The notes under the pieces are model-generated. The model was given only the letters and a program-made list of their open reading frames with translations. It was not told the origin of the DNA and ran no database searches. A stretch of 64,000 nucleotides of DNA from CALABS01 sp050260775 (lineage in GTDB: Bacteria; Pseudomonadota; Alphaproteobacteria; Rhodospirillales; Magnetospirillaceae): positions 62,001 to 126,000 of the forward strand of contig JBLNCP010000029.1 of assembly GCA_050260775.1 (NCBI GenBank), in the 5' to 3' direction. A program made the translations under genes and the position numbers. This document shows positions 25,569-33,634 of this stretch, in pieces (position 1 is the stretch's first letter; each line of letters opens with the position of its first letter).

Positions 25569-26333
25569 TCACCCGTGGCCGGGCAGGATGCCGGTGTTGG
25601 CACTGGCCTGGTCGGCGCGCAGGCGGTCCAGCAGGGCCGCGTCCCCCTGCTGCTCACCCCAGCGATCGAAGTGCACCAACTGGTCGATCGGCAGGCGCGG
25701 GCGCCAGCCGGCGGCCTCCAGTTCCGGGCGACGGTGGTAGCCCTTGACCCTGCCGAGGCAGAGGTAGGCGACCGGGACGATGCCCTTGGGGATGGCCAGC
25801 GCGGCCTGCACCGCGTCGTTGTCGAAGATGCTGACCCAGCCGACGCCCAGGCCCTCGGCCCGGGCGGCCAGCCACAGGTTCTGCACGGCGCACACCGAAC
25901 TGTAGAGGTCCATGGTGCGGATGTGGGTGCGGCCGATCACCACCGGCCCGGCCCGCTCGCGGTCGCAGGTGACGCAGATGTTCACGGGGGCCTCCATGAT
26001 CCCTTCCAGCTTCAGCGCGCTGTAGAAGTCGCGCTGGTCTTCCGGGAACATCAGGGCGGCCTCGGCGTGCGCCTTGCGGAAGGCGTCGTGGACCTTTCGG
26101 CGCACGGTCCCGTCGCGCACGACGACGAAGCTCCACGGCTGCATGAAGCCGACCGAGGGCGCGTGATGCGCCGCCAGCAGGATGCGGCTCAGCATGTCGT
26201 CGGGCACCGGGTCGGGCAGGAATTCACCACGGGTGTCGCGCCGGGTGTAGATGGCGCGGTAGACGCCCTCGCGTTCGGCGGCGGACAGGGGGGCGGCAGG
26301 CACAAGGGTGGCGGGCAAAACGGTGTCGTCCAT
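25569..26333 (-). CDS. bluB: 5,6-dimethylbenzimidazole synthase BluB
   Basis: A 254-residue flavin-destructase. Family features are YRAIYTRRDTRGEF near residue 26, HHAPSVGFMQPWSF, and the C-terminal AEGLGVGWVSIF. BluB cuts FMNH2 with oxygen to form 5,6-dimethylbenzimidazole, the lower ligand of vitamin B12. Three in-frame ATGs lie in a row; the third is chosen because AAGGGG is then 7 bases upstream. A cobalamin riboswitch lies directly upstream, so the gene is switched off by B12. It supports the B12-dependent Ecm encoded earlier. The convergent chorismate mutase ends 29 bases away. Confidence 0.92.
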   Translation of the reverse strand: MDDTVLPATLVPAAPLSAAEREGVYRAIYTRRDTRGEFLPDPVPDDMLSRILLAAHHAPSVGFMQPWSFVVVRDGTVRRKVHDAFRKAHAEAALMFPEDQRDFYSALKLEGIMEAPVNICVTCDRERAGPVVIGRTHIRTMDLYSSVCAVQNLWLAARAEGLGVGWVSIFDNDAVQAALAIPKGIVPVAYLCLGRVKGYHRRPELEAAGWRPRLPIDQLVHFDRWGEQQGDAALLDRLRADQASANTGILPGHG

Positions 26334-26390
26334 CATCATTCCCCTTCGATGGAACGCCCGGCCGGCCTCCACGCTGGCCGGGCAAGGTCC

Positions 26391-26550
26391 GTCAGGCCGG
26401 TCTTCTGACTCGGGTTCATCCCTGCCGGACGCCTTCCCAGCCCTCGAGCCAGTGGCATTCGTCCGACAGGTCCCCCTTACAGCGTTGGGCACGTCGCGGG
26501 GTTGCACCGCGTTCCCGATTCTCCGGCCCGCTCGCACGGTCCGGCACCTG
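26391..26550 (-). promoter_or_regulatory. Cobalamin riboswitch upstream of bluB
   Basis: On the minus strand the leader contains the conserved elements in order: GAACGCGGTGCAACCCCGCG, CCAACGCTGTAAGGGGGA, GAATGCCACTGG, GGGAAGGCG, and the B12 box GAGTCAGAAGACCGGCCTGAC split over 26391-26411. These match the adenosylcobalamin riboswitch core. It ends about 50 bases before the bluB start, so translational or early transcriptional control of bluB is expected. The outer boundaries are approximate. The remainder of the 383-base gap to ettA holds nothing else recognised. Confidence 0.93.
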
Positions 26551-26716
26551 ATGGATCAAGCGGTGATAGCGTGGCCGGCGGCCCAAGGCAAGCGGGGCGG
26601 AGCCGGGGATGGCGGCATCCGAGTGCGTTTCCAAGTCGCGCGCTTGACGGGGGCGGCCGGGTCGTCTACCAACCCCAGACTTCCCGAGTTTCAGTGCCCT
26701 GCCCCGCGGAGGATTC

Positions 26717-28396
26717 ATGGCCGCCTACCAGTACGTCTACGTGATGAAGGATCTCAAGAAGTCCTATCCGGGCGGCAAGGAGATCCTCAAGGGGCTCTAC
26801 CTCAGCTTCCTGCCGGGGGCCAAGATTGGTGTGCTGGGCGCCAACGGCGCCGGTAAGTCGACCCTGCTGAAGATCATGGCCGGCATCGACAAGGAATTCG
26901 CCGGCGAGGCGTGGGCGGCCGACGGCGTCAAGATCGGCTACCTGCCGCAGGAGCCGCAGCTCGACCCCGCCAAGGACGTCATGGGGAACGTCATGGAAGG
27001 CGTCGGCGAAACCAAGGCGCTGCTGGACCGCTTCAACGAGGTCTCCGCCCGCTTCGCCGAGGAGCTGACCGACGACGAGATGAACGATCTCATCGCCGAG
27101 CAGGCCGAACTGCAGGAAAAGATCGACCATCTCGACGCCTGGGATCTCGACCGCAAGGTGGAGATCGCCATGGACGCCCTGCGCTGCCCGCCCGGCGACT
27201 GGGCGGTGGACCGGCTCTCGGGCGGCGAGAGGCGCCGCGTCGCGCTGTGCCGCCTGCTGCTGTCGCACCCCGACATGCTGCTGCTGGACGAGCCGACCAA
27301 CCATCTTGACGCCGAATCCGTCGCCTGGCTGGAGCGCTTCCTCGAGGAGTACACCGGCACCGTGGTGATGGTCACCCACGACCGCTACTTCCTCGACAAC
27401 GTCACCGGCTGGATCCTGGAGCTCGAGCGCGGCCACGGCATCCCCTACGAGGGCAACTACACCAGCTGGCTGGAGCAGAAGGAAAAGCGCCTGGCCCAGG
27501 AAGAGCGCGAAGAGACCGCGCGCCAGCGCGCCATCCGCGACGAGCTCGACTGGGTGCGCTCCTCGCCCAAGGCGCGCCAGGCCAAGAGCAAGGCGCGTAT
27601 CCAGCGCTTCGAGGATTTGGTCGCCAAATCCCAGGAGAAGGCGACCGGCCCCGCCGTCATCAGCGTCCCGCCGGGCCCGCGCCTGGGCGGCAAGGTGATC
27701 GAGGCCGAGAACGTCTCGAAGGCGTTCGGCGACAACCTGCTGTACGAGAACCTCAACTTCAAGCTGCCGCCGGGCGGCATCGTCGGCATTATCGGCCCCA
27801 ACGGCGCCGGCAAGACGACGCTGTTCCGCATGATCACCGGCCAGGAAACCCCGACCTCCGGCTCCTTCACGGTGGGCGAGACCGTGGTGCTGGGCTATGT
27901 CGACCAGAGCCGCGATTCGCTCGACGCCAACAAGACGGTGTTCGAGGAGATCTCGGACGGCCAGGACGAGATCGATCTCGGCAGGCGCAAGATCAACTCG
28001 CGCGCCTATGCCGGCCTGTTCAACTTCAAGGGGGCCGACCAGCAGAAGAAGGTCGGCGTGCTGTCGGGCGGCGAGCGCAACCGCGTCCACCTCGCCAAGA
28101 TGCTGAGCCGCCCCGCCAACGTCATCCTGCTCGACGAACCGACCAACGACCTGGACGTCGAGACCCTGTCGGCCCTGGAAGACGCCCTCGGCGAGTTCCC
28201 CGGCTGCGCCGTGGTCATCAGCCACGACCGCTACTTCCTTGACCGCATCGCCACCCACATCCTCGCCTTCGAGGGCGATTCGCAGGTGGTGTGGTTCGAG
28301 GGCAACTACCAGGACTACGAGGCCGACCGCAAGCGCCGCCTCGGCGCCGACGCCGACCAGCCGCACCGCATCAAGTACAAGCCGCTGACCCGCTAG
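26717..28396 (+). CDS. ettA: ABC-F translation factor EttA
   Basis: A 559-residue protein with two ABC cassettes and no membrane domain. Cassette 1: GANGAGKSTLLK and LSGGERRR with LLLDEPTNHLD; cassette 2: GPNGAGKTTLFR and LSGGERNR with ILLDEPTNDLD. The arm insertion in cassette 1 and the interdomain linker with PKARQAKSKARIQRFEDL match EttA, which binds the ribosomal E site and gates early elongation according to ATP level. The opening MAAYQYVYVMKDLKKSYPGG is also EttA-like. A short hairpin element follows the stop. Uup, a second ABC-F, is also in the window. Confidence 0.95.
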   Translation: MAAYQYVYVMKDLKKSYPGGKEILKGLYLSFLPGAKIGVLGANGAGKSTLLKIMAGIDKEFAGEAWAADGVKIGYLPQEPQLDPAKDVMGNVMEGVGETKALLDRFNEVSARFAEELTDDEMNDLIAEQAELQEKIDHLDAWDLDRKVEIAMDALRCPPGDWAVDRLSGGERRRVALCRLLLSHPDMLLLDEPTNHLDAESVAWLERFLEEYTGTVVMVTHDRYFLDNVTGWILELERGHGIPYEGNYTSWLEQKEKRLAQEEREETARQRAIRDELDWVRSSPKARQAKSKARIQRFEDLVAKSQEKATGPAVISVPPGPRLGGKVIEAENVSKAFGDNLLYENLNFKLPPGGIVGIIGPNGAGKTTLFRMITGQETPTSGSFTVGETVVLGYVDQSRDSLDANKTVFEEISDGQDEIDLGRRKINSRAYAGLFNFKGADQQKKVGVLSGGERNRVHLAKMLSRPANVILLDEPTNDLDVETLSALEDALGEFPGCAVVISHDRYFLDRIATHILAFEGDSQVVWFEGNYQDYEADRKRRLGADADQPHRIKYKPLTR

Positions 28397-28410
28397 CCGC
28401 GAGGGCTTGC

Positions 28411-28439
28411 GTCATGGCCGGGTCAAGCCCGGCCATGAC
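28411..28439. repeat. Short hairpin element, family C variant
   Basis: GTCATGGCCGGG and CCCGGCCATGAC are perfectly complementary around the loop TCAAG. It lies 14 bases after ettA and may serve as a bidirectional terminator or message end, although no T run follows. Confidence 0.75.
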
Positions 28440-28464
28440 GGACTTGGCTGGGCGGGCCGGGAGC

Positions 28465-29544
28465 TTAAACCTTTTGGCGGTGCCGCGGGGCGCGCCGGCT
28501 CCTGGCGACCCGGGCGATGAAGGCCTCGACCTCGGGCAGGATCGATTCGAACCACGGGCGGCCATGGAACAGGCCGAAATGTCCCGCCTCGGGCTCGATG
28601 TGGTGCTCGCGCAGGCCATCGGGGATGCGGTGGCTCAGCGCGTGGGCGGCCAGCGTCTGGCCGAAGCCCGAGGAATCATCGCGGCCGCCTTCCACCGTCA
28701 TCAGTGCGACGTCCTCCAGCGCCGCCGGCTCGACCGGCTGCCCGGCCCAGGTGAGTTGCCCGCGCGCCAGGGCGTGGCGGCGGAACACCAACTCGGAATT
28801 GTCCTCGGCGAACTCGGCGGGCAGGTCCATCAGCGTGGAGAACAGGCGCAGGAAGGGAAAGGCGTCGGGATCGGCCCCGTCGTCGTCGGCCAGCTTGCCC
28901 GCCAACTCCCCGCCGGTGGCAAGGTGGCGCGACAGATAGCGGGCCAGCGCCTGCCAGTGGTAGCGGCCGGGATAGACCAGGCGCCCGTCGCCGGCCTGCC
29001 CGCCCGCCGTGCGCGTCGCCAGGATGCGCGAGAACCAGCCGGCGGGCAGCGCGCCGGCCATCCGCGCCATCGGCGTCGGGTTGATGCGGGTGTCGATGAA
29101 GCCGCCCATGAGCACCAGCGCCCGCGGCCGCATCGGCTCGGCGTCGGCGGCCATCAGCGCCGCCGCCGCCAGGGCGGCGGTCGGTGCCTGGCTCACCGCC
29201 ACCACGGTGGCGCGGCGGGGCAGCCGGCGCAGCGCGTCCATGATGCAGCCGATGCTGCGGTCCAGGCCGAAGCGGCCGGCCGCCGCGGGGATGTCGCGGG
29301 CGTCTTGCCACTCCAGCAGATGGACGTCGTGCCGGGGCGCCAGCCCGAGGACGAGGTCGCGCATCAGCCAGCCGAAATGGCCCGACAGCGGAGCGACCAC
29401 CAGCACCGGCGGCTGCGGCGGCGTGCCGGGCTTGCGGTAGTGATGCAGGATGGCCGCCGGCGAATCGAGGAGAAGGCGGTCCTCGACATCGACCATGCGG
29501 CCATCGGTGGGTACGCGTCCCAGGCCGAGCAGCGGGGGTCTCAT
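28465..29544 (-). CDS. PHA depolymerase-like alpha/beta hydrolase
   Basis: A 359-residue protein like intracellular poly(3-hydroxybutyrate) depolymerases (PhaZ): APLSGHFGWLMRD near residue 51, HDVHLLEWQDARDIP near 72, and LMGGFIDTRINPT. In the family the nucleophile lies in AVCQP; here that position reads VAVSQAP with Ser118. A C-terminal HFGLFHGRPW histidine completes the set. It is therefore a PhaZ-family hydrolase with an exchanged nucleophile, perhaps with altered substrate. It probably acts on storage polymer or oligomers in the cytosol. A phasin gene is elsewhere in the window. Confidence 0.82.
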   Translation of the reverse strand: MRPPLLGLGRVPTDGRMVDVEDRLLLDSPAAILHHYRKPGTPPQPPVLVVAPLSGHFGWLMRDLVLGLAPRHDVHLLEWQDARDIPAAAGRFGLDRSIGCIMDALRRLPRRATVVAVSQAPTAALAAAALMAADAEPMRPRALVLMGGFIDTRINPTPMARMAGALPAGWFSRILATRTAGGQAGDGRLVYPGRYHWQALARYLSRHLATGGELAGKLADDDGADPDAFPFLRLFSTLMDLPAEFAEDNSELVFRRHALARGQLTWAGQPVEPAALEDVALMTVEGGRDDSSGFGQTLAAHALSHRIPDGLREHHIEPEAGHFGLFHGRPWFESILPEVEAFIARVARSRRAPRHRQKV

Positions 29545-29615
29545 GGGCTAGGGATGGGAACTGGAAGCGTTCCGATCAAGCCCTGCACCCTAGCCGAAGG
29601 TTGGGCGCCCCGGCC

Positions 29616-29661
29616 CACCCCCTTGAACCGTGGTTGTGGCGCCCCCTATTTCAAGGGGGTG
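29616..29661. promoter_or_regulatory. 12-bp inverted repeat upstream of the CBS gene
   Basis: CACCCCCTTGAA and TTCAAGGGGGTG are perfectly complementary and 22 bases apart, ending 35 bases before the ATG. It could be an operator or a leader hairpin. It lies in the gap between two divergent genes. Confidence 0.55.
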
Positions 29662-29696
29662 GTCACCATCAAGAGAAACGTCAGGGAGGTTGGACC

Positions 29697-30140
29697 ATGA
29701 TCGTCAAGATGATCCTGAAGGCCAAGGCCCGGGGCGCCGGCGTGGTCACCGTATCGCCCGAGGCGACGGTGGGGGACGCGGCCAAGCTGCTGGCCGAGCA
29801 CCGCATCGGCGCGCTGATCGCCGTGGAGGACCACGGCGCCATCGCCGGCATCCTCTCGGAGCGCGACATCGTCCGCGGCGTGGCGGCGCAGGGCGCCACC
29901 TGCCTCGCCCTCAAGGTGCGCGACCTGATGACGGCGGCGGTCCACACCTGTCACGAGGAAGACACGCTGGACAGCCTGATGCAGACGATGACGACGCGGC
30001 GCATCCGCCATCTGCCGGTGATGGACACCGACAACCGGCTGGTCGGCATCGTCACCATCGGCGACGTGGTCAAGAGCCGCCTGGACGAGGCCAGCATGGA
30101 GGTCGACAATTTGCGCCACTACGTGGTGGCGTCCCGGTAG
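29697..30140 (+). CDS. Two-CBS-domain protein
   Basis: A 147-residue protein made of two CBS motifs: the first spans about 12-70 (TVSPEATVGDAAKLLAEHRI ... LSERDIVRG) and the second about 78-135 (ending LVGIVTIGDVVKSRL). Such stand-alone pairs form a disc that binds adenine nucleotides and modulates partner proteins; ligand and partner are unknown. The ATG follows AGGGAGG; a longer start would include the inverted repeat. The upstream perfect inverted repeat suggests transcriptional or structural control. No partner gene is adjacent, since the flanking genes point away. Confidence 0.85.
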   Translation: MIVKMILKAKARGAGVVTVSPEATVGDAAKLLAEHRIGALIAVEDHGAIAGILSERDIVRGVAAQGATCLALKVRDLMTAAVHTCHEEDTLDSLMQTMTTRRIRHLPVMDTDNRLVGIVTIGDVVKSRLDEASMEVDNLRHYVVASR

Positions 30141-30162
30141 CCGGACCGTCGTCCCCCTCGCC

Positions 30163-30235
30163 GTCATGCCCGCGCTCGACGCGGGCATCCACGTGGTTGG
30201 CCCGCGTGGATCGCCGGGTCAAGCCCGGCGATGAC
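30163..30235. repeat. Intergenic palindromic element with a family C core
   Basis: Starts GTCATGCCCGCG, carries complementary CCACGTGG/CCGCGTGG-type arms, and ends with CGCCGGGTCAAGCCCGGCG then ATGAC. It lies between convergent CBS and soxZ genes and could fold as two hairpins. Confidence 0.7.
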
Positions 30236-30257
30236 GGCAATAGGGGGGTGTGACCGA

Positions 30258-30581
30258 TTACTCGACGACGATGTCGGCCGCGGCCTCGTGGACCTCGCCG
30301 TTGTCGTCGTGGAACTTGAGGGTGATCTTGCCCGACTCGGTCGCCACGGCATAGAACGACACGAACGGGTTGGCCGACATGGCGGGGTACCAGTCGGCGT
30401 TCATCACCACGTCGTTGTTCCAGGTGCACACCATCTTGTTGATGATCCGGCGCGGCAGCGGCTTGCCGGCGGCATCCTTGCGCTGCCCGGATTCCATGTC
30501 ATGGGTGACCTGGGCCTTGATCTCGATGATTTCGCCCTTCTTCGCCTTGGCGGGGATGCGGGTCTTGATCGGAACGCTCAT
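30258..30581 (-). CDS. soxZ: Thiosulfate-oxidation carrier subunit SoxZ
   Basis: A 107-residue immunoglobulin-like protein. Family features are the N-terminal KTRIPAKAKKGEIIEIKAQV, the THDMESGQRKDAAGK loop and IINKMVC, and FHDDNGE near the C-terminus. SoxZ pairs with SoxY in the periplasm; the heterodimer presents SoxY's cysteine to the Sox enzymes. It has no signal peptide and travels out folded with SoxY. It follows soxY by 23 bases. The rest of the sox pathway (soxXA, soxB, soxCD) is not in the window. Confidence 0.93.
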   Translation of the reverse strand: MSVPIKTRIPAKAKKGEIIEIKAQVTHDMESGQRKDAAGKPLPRRIINKMVCTWNNDVVMNADWYPAMSANPFVSFYAVATESGKITLKFHDDNGEVHEAAADIVVE

Positions 30582-30604
30582 CTCTCTTCTCCTCGAAAGC
30601 CCGC

Positions 30605-31069
30605 TCAGCAGCCGCCGATGGTGACTTTGGTTTCCTGCTTGGCCATGTAGACCGAGCCGTCGCTCATGACGGCGTAGGCCCGGACCACCTGGGTCTTGCC
30701 GAGGCGCATGCGGAAACTGACTTCGGCCTTGCCCGAGCGCGGGCTGAGGTTCCAGGACGAGACACCCGGCTGCGGGTTGCCTTCCGCCACCACGTGGATG
30801 GTCTTGACGTAGTCGGACGCCGTCATCGGGCTGTCGACCACCACCGAGACCGGTTCGGCCGCGCCGCTCTCGGCGACGTCCTTGAGCTTGAGGGTGACCT
30901 TGCCCTCCTTGGGCACGGCGCCGCCGAGCAGCTTCTTGACGAACTCGTCGGCCTCCTGCGGCGTGGCGGCGGCCACGCGCGGCAGCGCGACGGCGGCCGC
31001 GCCCGCGACGGTGGCGGCCAGAACCTCACGGCGGTTCAGCTCCGCCGAGAAAATGCGGGGTTCGGACAT
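30605..31069 (-). CDS. soxY: Thiosulfate-oxidation carrier subunit SoxY
   Basis: A 154-residue secreted carrier. A twin-arginine-like signal lies at residues 12-35 (NRREVLAATVAGAAAVALP, then AAA). The mature part ends KVTIGGC: the swinging-arm cysteine that holds the sulfur chain is the very last residue, whereas many SoxY proteins end GGCGG. SoxYZ carries thiosulfate and its sulfur intermediates through the Sox cycle. It is first in the soxYZ pair and divergent from the chemoreceptor operon. As no other sox gene is next to it, it may feed a distant locus or work with the TusA/DsrE-like genes downstream. Confidence 0.92.
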   Translation of the reverse strand: MSEPRIFSAELNRREVLAATVAGAAAVALPRVAAATPQEADEFVKKLLGGAVPKEGKVTLKLKDVAESGAAEPVSVVVDSPMTASDYVKTIHVVAEGNPQPGVSSWNLSPRSGKAEVSFRMRLGKTQVVRAYAVMSDGSVYMAKQETKVTIGGC

Positions 31070-31299
31070 CCTCTTCTCCCTCGTGCCGGGGCTGGCCGGT
31101 CCGATGACGTCCGTCCGCCCCTTATCGCATGGTTGTTCTGGCCGAAAGGGTATTCGACGCCGGGATGGAAGGCAACGGCTACATTAGAAATCCATAACCT
31201 TAACGGTGTTTTCTGCACCCGCGAAAAATTCACACCTCGGTGGTTGCGCACCCGCCCGCCATCCGTCAACATCGCAAAGGTATCTTTGGGGGTGCCAGC

Positions 31300-33312
31300 A
31301 TGACCATTCGGCGCAAGTTCATCTTGGCGTTCGGGCTAATCCTGGTCACCAGCATCGCCGGGCTGGTCGTCAACGGATTCATCGCCCTGCGTCAGTTCAC
31401 CCTGACCGCGGACGTGGGCCGCATCTCGGCCGTGGTGTCCGAGGAGCAGATCCCGTTCATCGAGACGGTCAAGAACCTGCAGCTCGATATCGTGCGGATC
31501 CAGGGGATCTACTCCGACATCGGCGCCGTGCGCACGCCCGAGCGGCTGGCCGAGGGCGCCAAGGAAGCCGAGCAGGCGGCCGAAAGCTTCCGCTACCATC
31601 AGTCGACGGCGCTCAGCATGGCGCAGGCGATGGGGCTCGCGGATTCGGCGCGGGTGCTGGAAGGGGTCGCGCTGGCCTTCGAGCCCTACTACCAGACCGG
31701 CCAGGACATGGCGCGCGCCTACGTGGAGCAGGGCCCCCAGGCCGGCGAGCAGTTGCGGAAGGACTTCGACGCCTCGGCCGAGGGCTTGCGCTCGCTGACC
31801 GAGAGCCTGGTCGAGGCGGTGCAGGTGGCGGTGGCCACGTCGGCCACCCAGCTGCTGGACGCCCGCGAGGGCCTCGATTCCTCGGTGCGCAACCAGGCCT
31901 TCATCCAGGCCGGGTCGGCGGTGCTGCTGCTGATCCTGCTGGTGGGGACCGCGATCATGCTCGACCGGCAGATGGTGGAGCCGCTGGCCGACATGACGGA
32001 GGCCACCGCCCGGATGGCGGCCGGCGACCTCGCCGTGCAGGTGCCCGGCGTCGGCCGCACCGACGAGATCGGGCGCATGGCGAGCGCCGTCGAGGTCTTC
32101 CGCGAGAATGCCCACAAGGTGCGCCAGTCGGCCGCCGAGCAGGAGGCCGAGCACCGGCGCAACCGGCGCAAGCTCCAGTCCGAGATCCTGGCGCTGACCA
32201 ATGCCATCGACGAGGAGGTCTCGGGCGCCATCGGCGTGGTGATGACCGAGGCCGACGCCATGCTGGGGGCGGCCGGCGCCATGTCGGGCGCCGTCGATCA
32301 CGTGCGCGAGCGCTCCGACGCCGCCGCCGGGGCGGCCGAGGCCGCTAACGGCAGCGTCGACGCAGTCGCCGCCGCCGCCGAGGAACTGTCGGCGTCGGTG
32401 CAGGAGATCAGCCGCCAGGTGCAGCAATCGACCCACATCGCCGGCAAGGCCGAGCAGGAGGCCGAGAAGGTCAGCTCGATCGTCACCGGCCTGGCCAAGG
32501 CGGCGGAAAGCGTCGGCGAGGTGGTCAACCTCATCAACGACATCGCCGGTCAAACCAACCTGCTCGCGCTCAACGCCACCATCGAGGCGGCGCGGGCCGG
32601 CGAGGCCGGCAAGGGCTTCGCGGTGGTGGCCGGCGAGGTCAAGAACCTCGCCAACCAGACCTCGCGCGCCACCGACCAGATCGGCGAGCAGATCACCGCC
32701 ATCCAGGCCGCCACCCAGGACGCGGTCGGCGCCATCCGCGGCATCGTCGGCATCATCGACCAGATCGGCCAGATCTCGGGCGGCATCGCCGCCGCCGTCG
32801 AGGAACAGTCGGCAGCCACCCAGGAAATCGCCCGCTCCGCCCAGACCGCGGCGGCCGGGACGCAGCAGGCGGCCGCCGAGATCGCGCAGGTGTCGCAATC
32901 GACCGAGGAGACCGGCCAGCGCTCCGACGAGGTGCGGGGATCGGCCACCAGCGTGCGCGAGCGCATCGGCACCATGAAGGCCGCCATCGACGAGATCGTC
33001 AAATCGACCTCGGAAGAGAACCGGCACAACACCCAGCGTCACACCGTCAACGTCGCGGCTTCGCTCATTCTGGACGGCGAGAAGCGCCCCTGCCTGCTGC
33101 AGGAGGTGGCGCTGATCGGCACCGCCGTCCTCGACCGGCCGGTCGGCGCCCGCCGCGGCGCGGAGTTCGTGGCCGAGGTGCCGCATCTGGGGGCGATCAA
33201 GGGGTCCGTGGTGGCGATCACCGACCAGAACACGCACGTGCGGTTCGACCTGGACGAGGCCCAGATGGCGCGGCTGGAAGAGTTCATCGCCGCACGGCAA
33301 AAGAAGGCTTAG
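31300..33312 (+). CDS. Methyl-accepting chemotaxis protein with C-terminal PilZ-like domain
   Basis: A 670-residue membrane receptor. Membrane segments lie at about 7-29 and 200-222 with a 170-residue helical periplasmic sensor between; HAMP follows (222-275), then the signalling coiled coil with hairpin tip INDIAGQTNLLALNATIEAA at 412-431 and EAGKGFAVVAGEVKNLA. Residues 577-660 form a PilZ-like beta domain (RHTVNVAASLILDGEKRPC, ... GSVVAITDQNTHVRFD), which in other proteins binds cyclic-di-GMP; the RxxxR region is only partly kept. The ATG at 31300 gives a normal N-terminus. A STAS gene follows after 10 bases and a kinase/phosphatase after that, so this receptor may drive a partner switch. 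Confidence 0.92.
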   Translation: MTIRRKFILAFGLILVTSIAGLVVNGFIALRQFTLTADVGRISAVVSEEQIPFIETVKNLQLDIVRIQGIYSDIGAVRTPERLAEGAKEAEQAAESFRYHQSTALSMAQAMGLADSARVLEGVALAFEPYYQTGQDMARAYVEQGPQAGEQLRKDFDASAEGLRSLTESLVEAVQVAVATSATQLLDAREGLDSSVRNQAFIQAGSAVLLLILLVGTAIMLDRQMVEPLADMTEATARMAAGDLAVQVPGVGRTDEIGRMASAVEVFRENAHKVRQSAAEQEAEHRRNRRKLQSEILALTNAIDEEVSGAIGVVMTEADAMLGAAGAMSGAVDHVRERSDAAAGAAEAANGSVDAVAAAAEELSASVQEISRQVQQSTHIAGKAEQEAEKVSSIVTGLAKAAESVGEVVNLINDIAGQTNLLALNATIEAARAGEAGKGFAVVAGEVKNLANQTSRATDQIGEQITAIQAATQDAVGAIRGIVGIIDQIGQISGGIAAAVEEQSAATQEIARSAQTAAAGTQQAAAEIAQVSQSTEETGQRSDEVRGSATSVRERIGTMKAAIDEIVKSTSEENRHNTQRHTVNVAASLILDGEKRPCLLQEVALIGTAVLDRPVGARRGAEFVAEVPHLGAIKGSVVAITDQNTHVRFDLDEAQMARLEEFIAARQKKA

Positions 33313-33322
33313 GAGAGACGCG

Positions 33323-33631
33323 GTGAGGTACGAGATTTCCGACGAGTCGGGCGGGCCCACCCTGGTTCTCAGGGACCAGCTGACCTTCGGCGACCGCAGC
33401 GCCTTCGAAGGCGTCATCGCCAAGCTTCTGGCGCGTCGTGCCCAAAGGGCGCGCGTCGATCTCTCGGCCCTGGAATACATGGATTCGGCCGGGCTCGGGA
33501 TGCTGCTGACGCTGCGCGACCAGGCGGAGCGCGCCGGCATGGAGGTGGCGCTCAAGAACCCCAAGGCCGAGGTGCGCGAGCTTCTGGTGCTGGCCTGCTT
33601 CGACACCTTGTTCGCCATCGAGGAGGATTGA
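33323..33631 (+). CDS. STAS-domain anti-sigma factor antagonist-like protein
   Basis: A 102-residue STAS protein. LEYMDSAGLGMLLTL holds the phosphorylatable serine (Ser55) of the SpoIIAA/RsbV family. Such proteins are switched by a partner kinase and phosphatase, both fused in the next gene. The start is GTG preceded by AGGAGAG. It sits in a three-gene operon: receptor, STAS, and REC-kinase-phosphatase, with gaps of 10 and 3 bases. In Pseudomonas the HsbA protein of this type links to flagellar and biofilm control; the target here is unknown, and no sigma factor is next to it. Confidence 0.9.
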   Translation: MRYEISDESGGPTLVLRDQLTFGDRSAFEGVIAKLLARRAQRARVDLSALEYMDSAGLGMLLTLRDQAERAGMEVALKNPKAEVRELLVLACFDTLFAIEED

Positions 33632-33634
33632 GGC

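Noticed and set aside
26308..26856. Coding frame over the cobalamin riboswitch (plus strand)
   Set aside because: It overlaps the riboswitch and the start of ettA, and its product has no family features.
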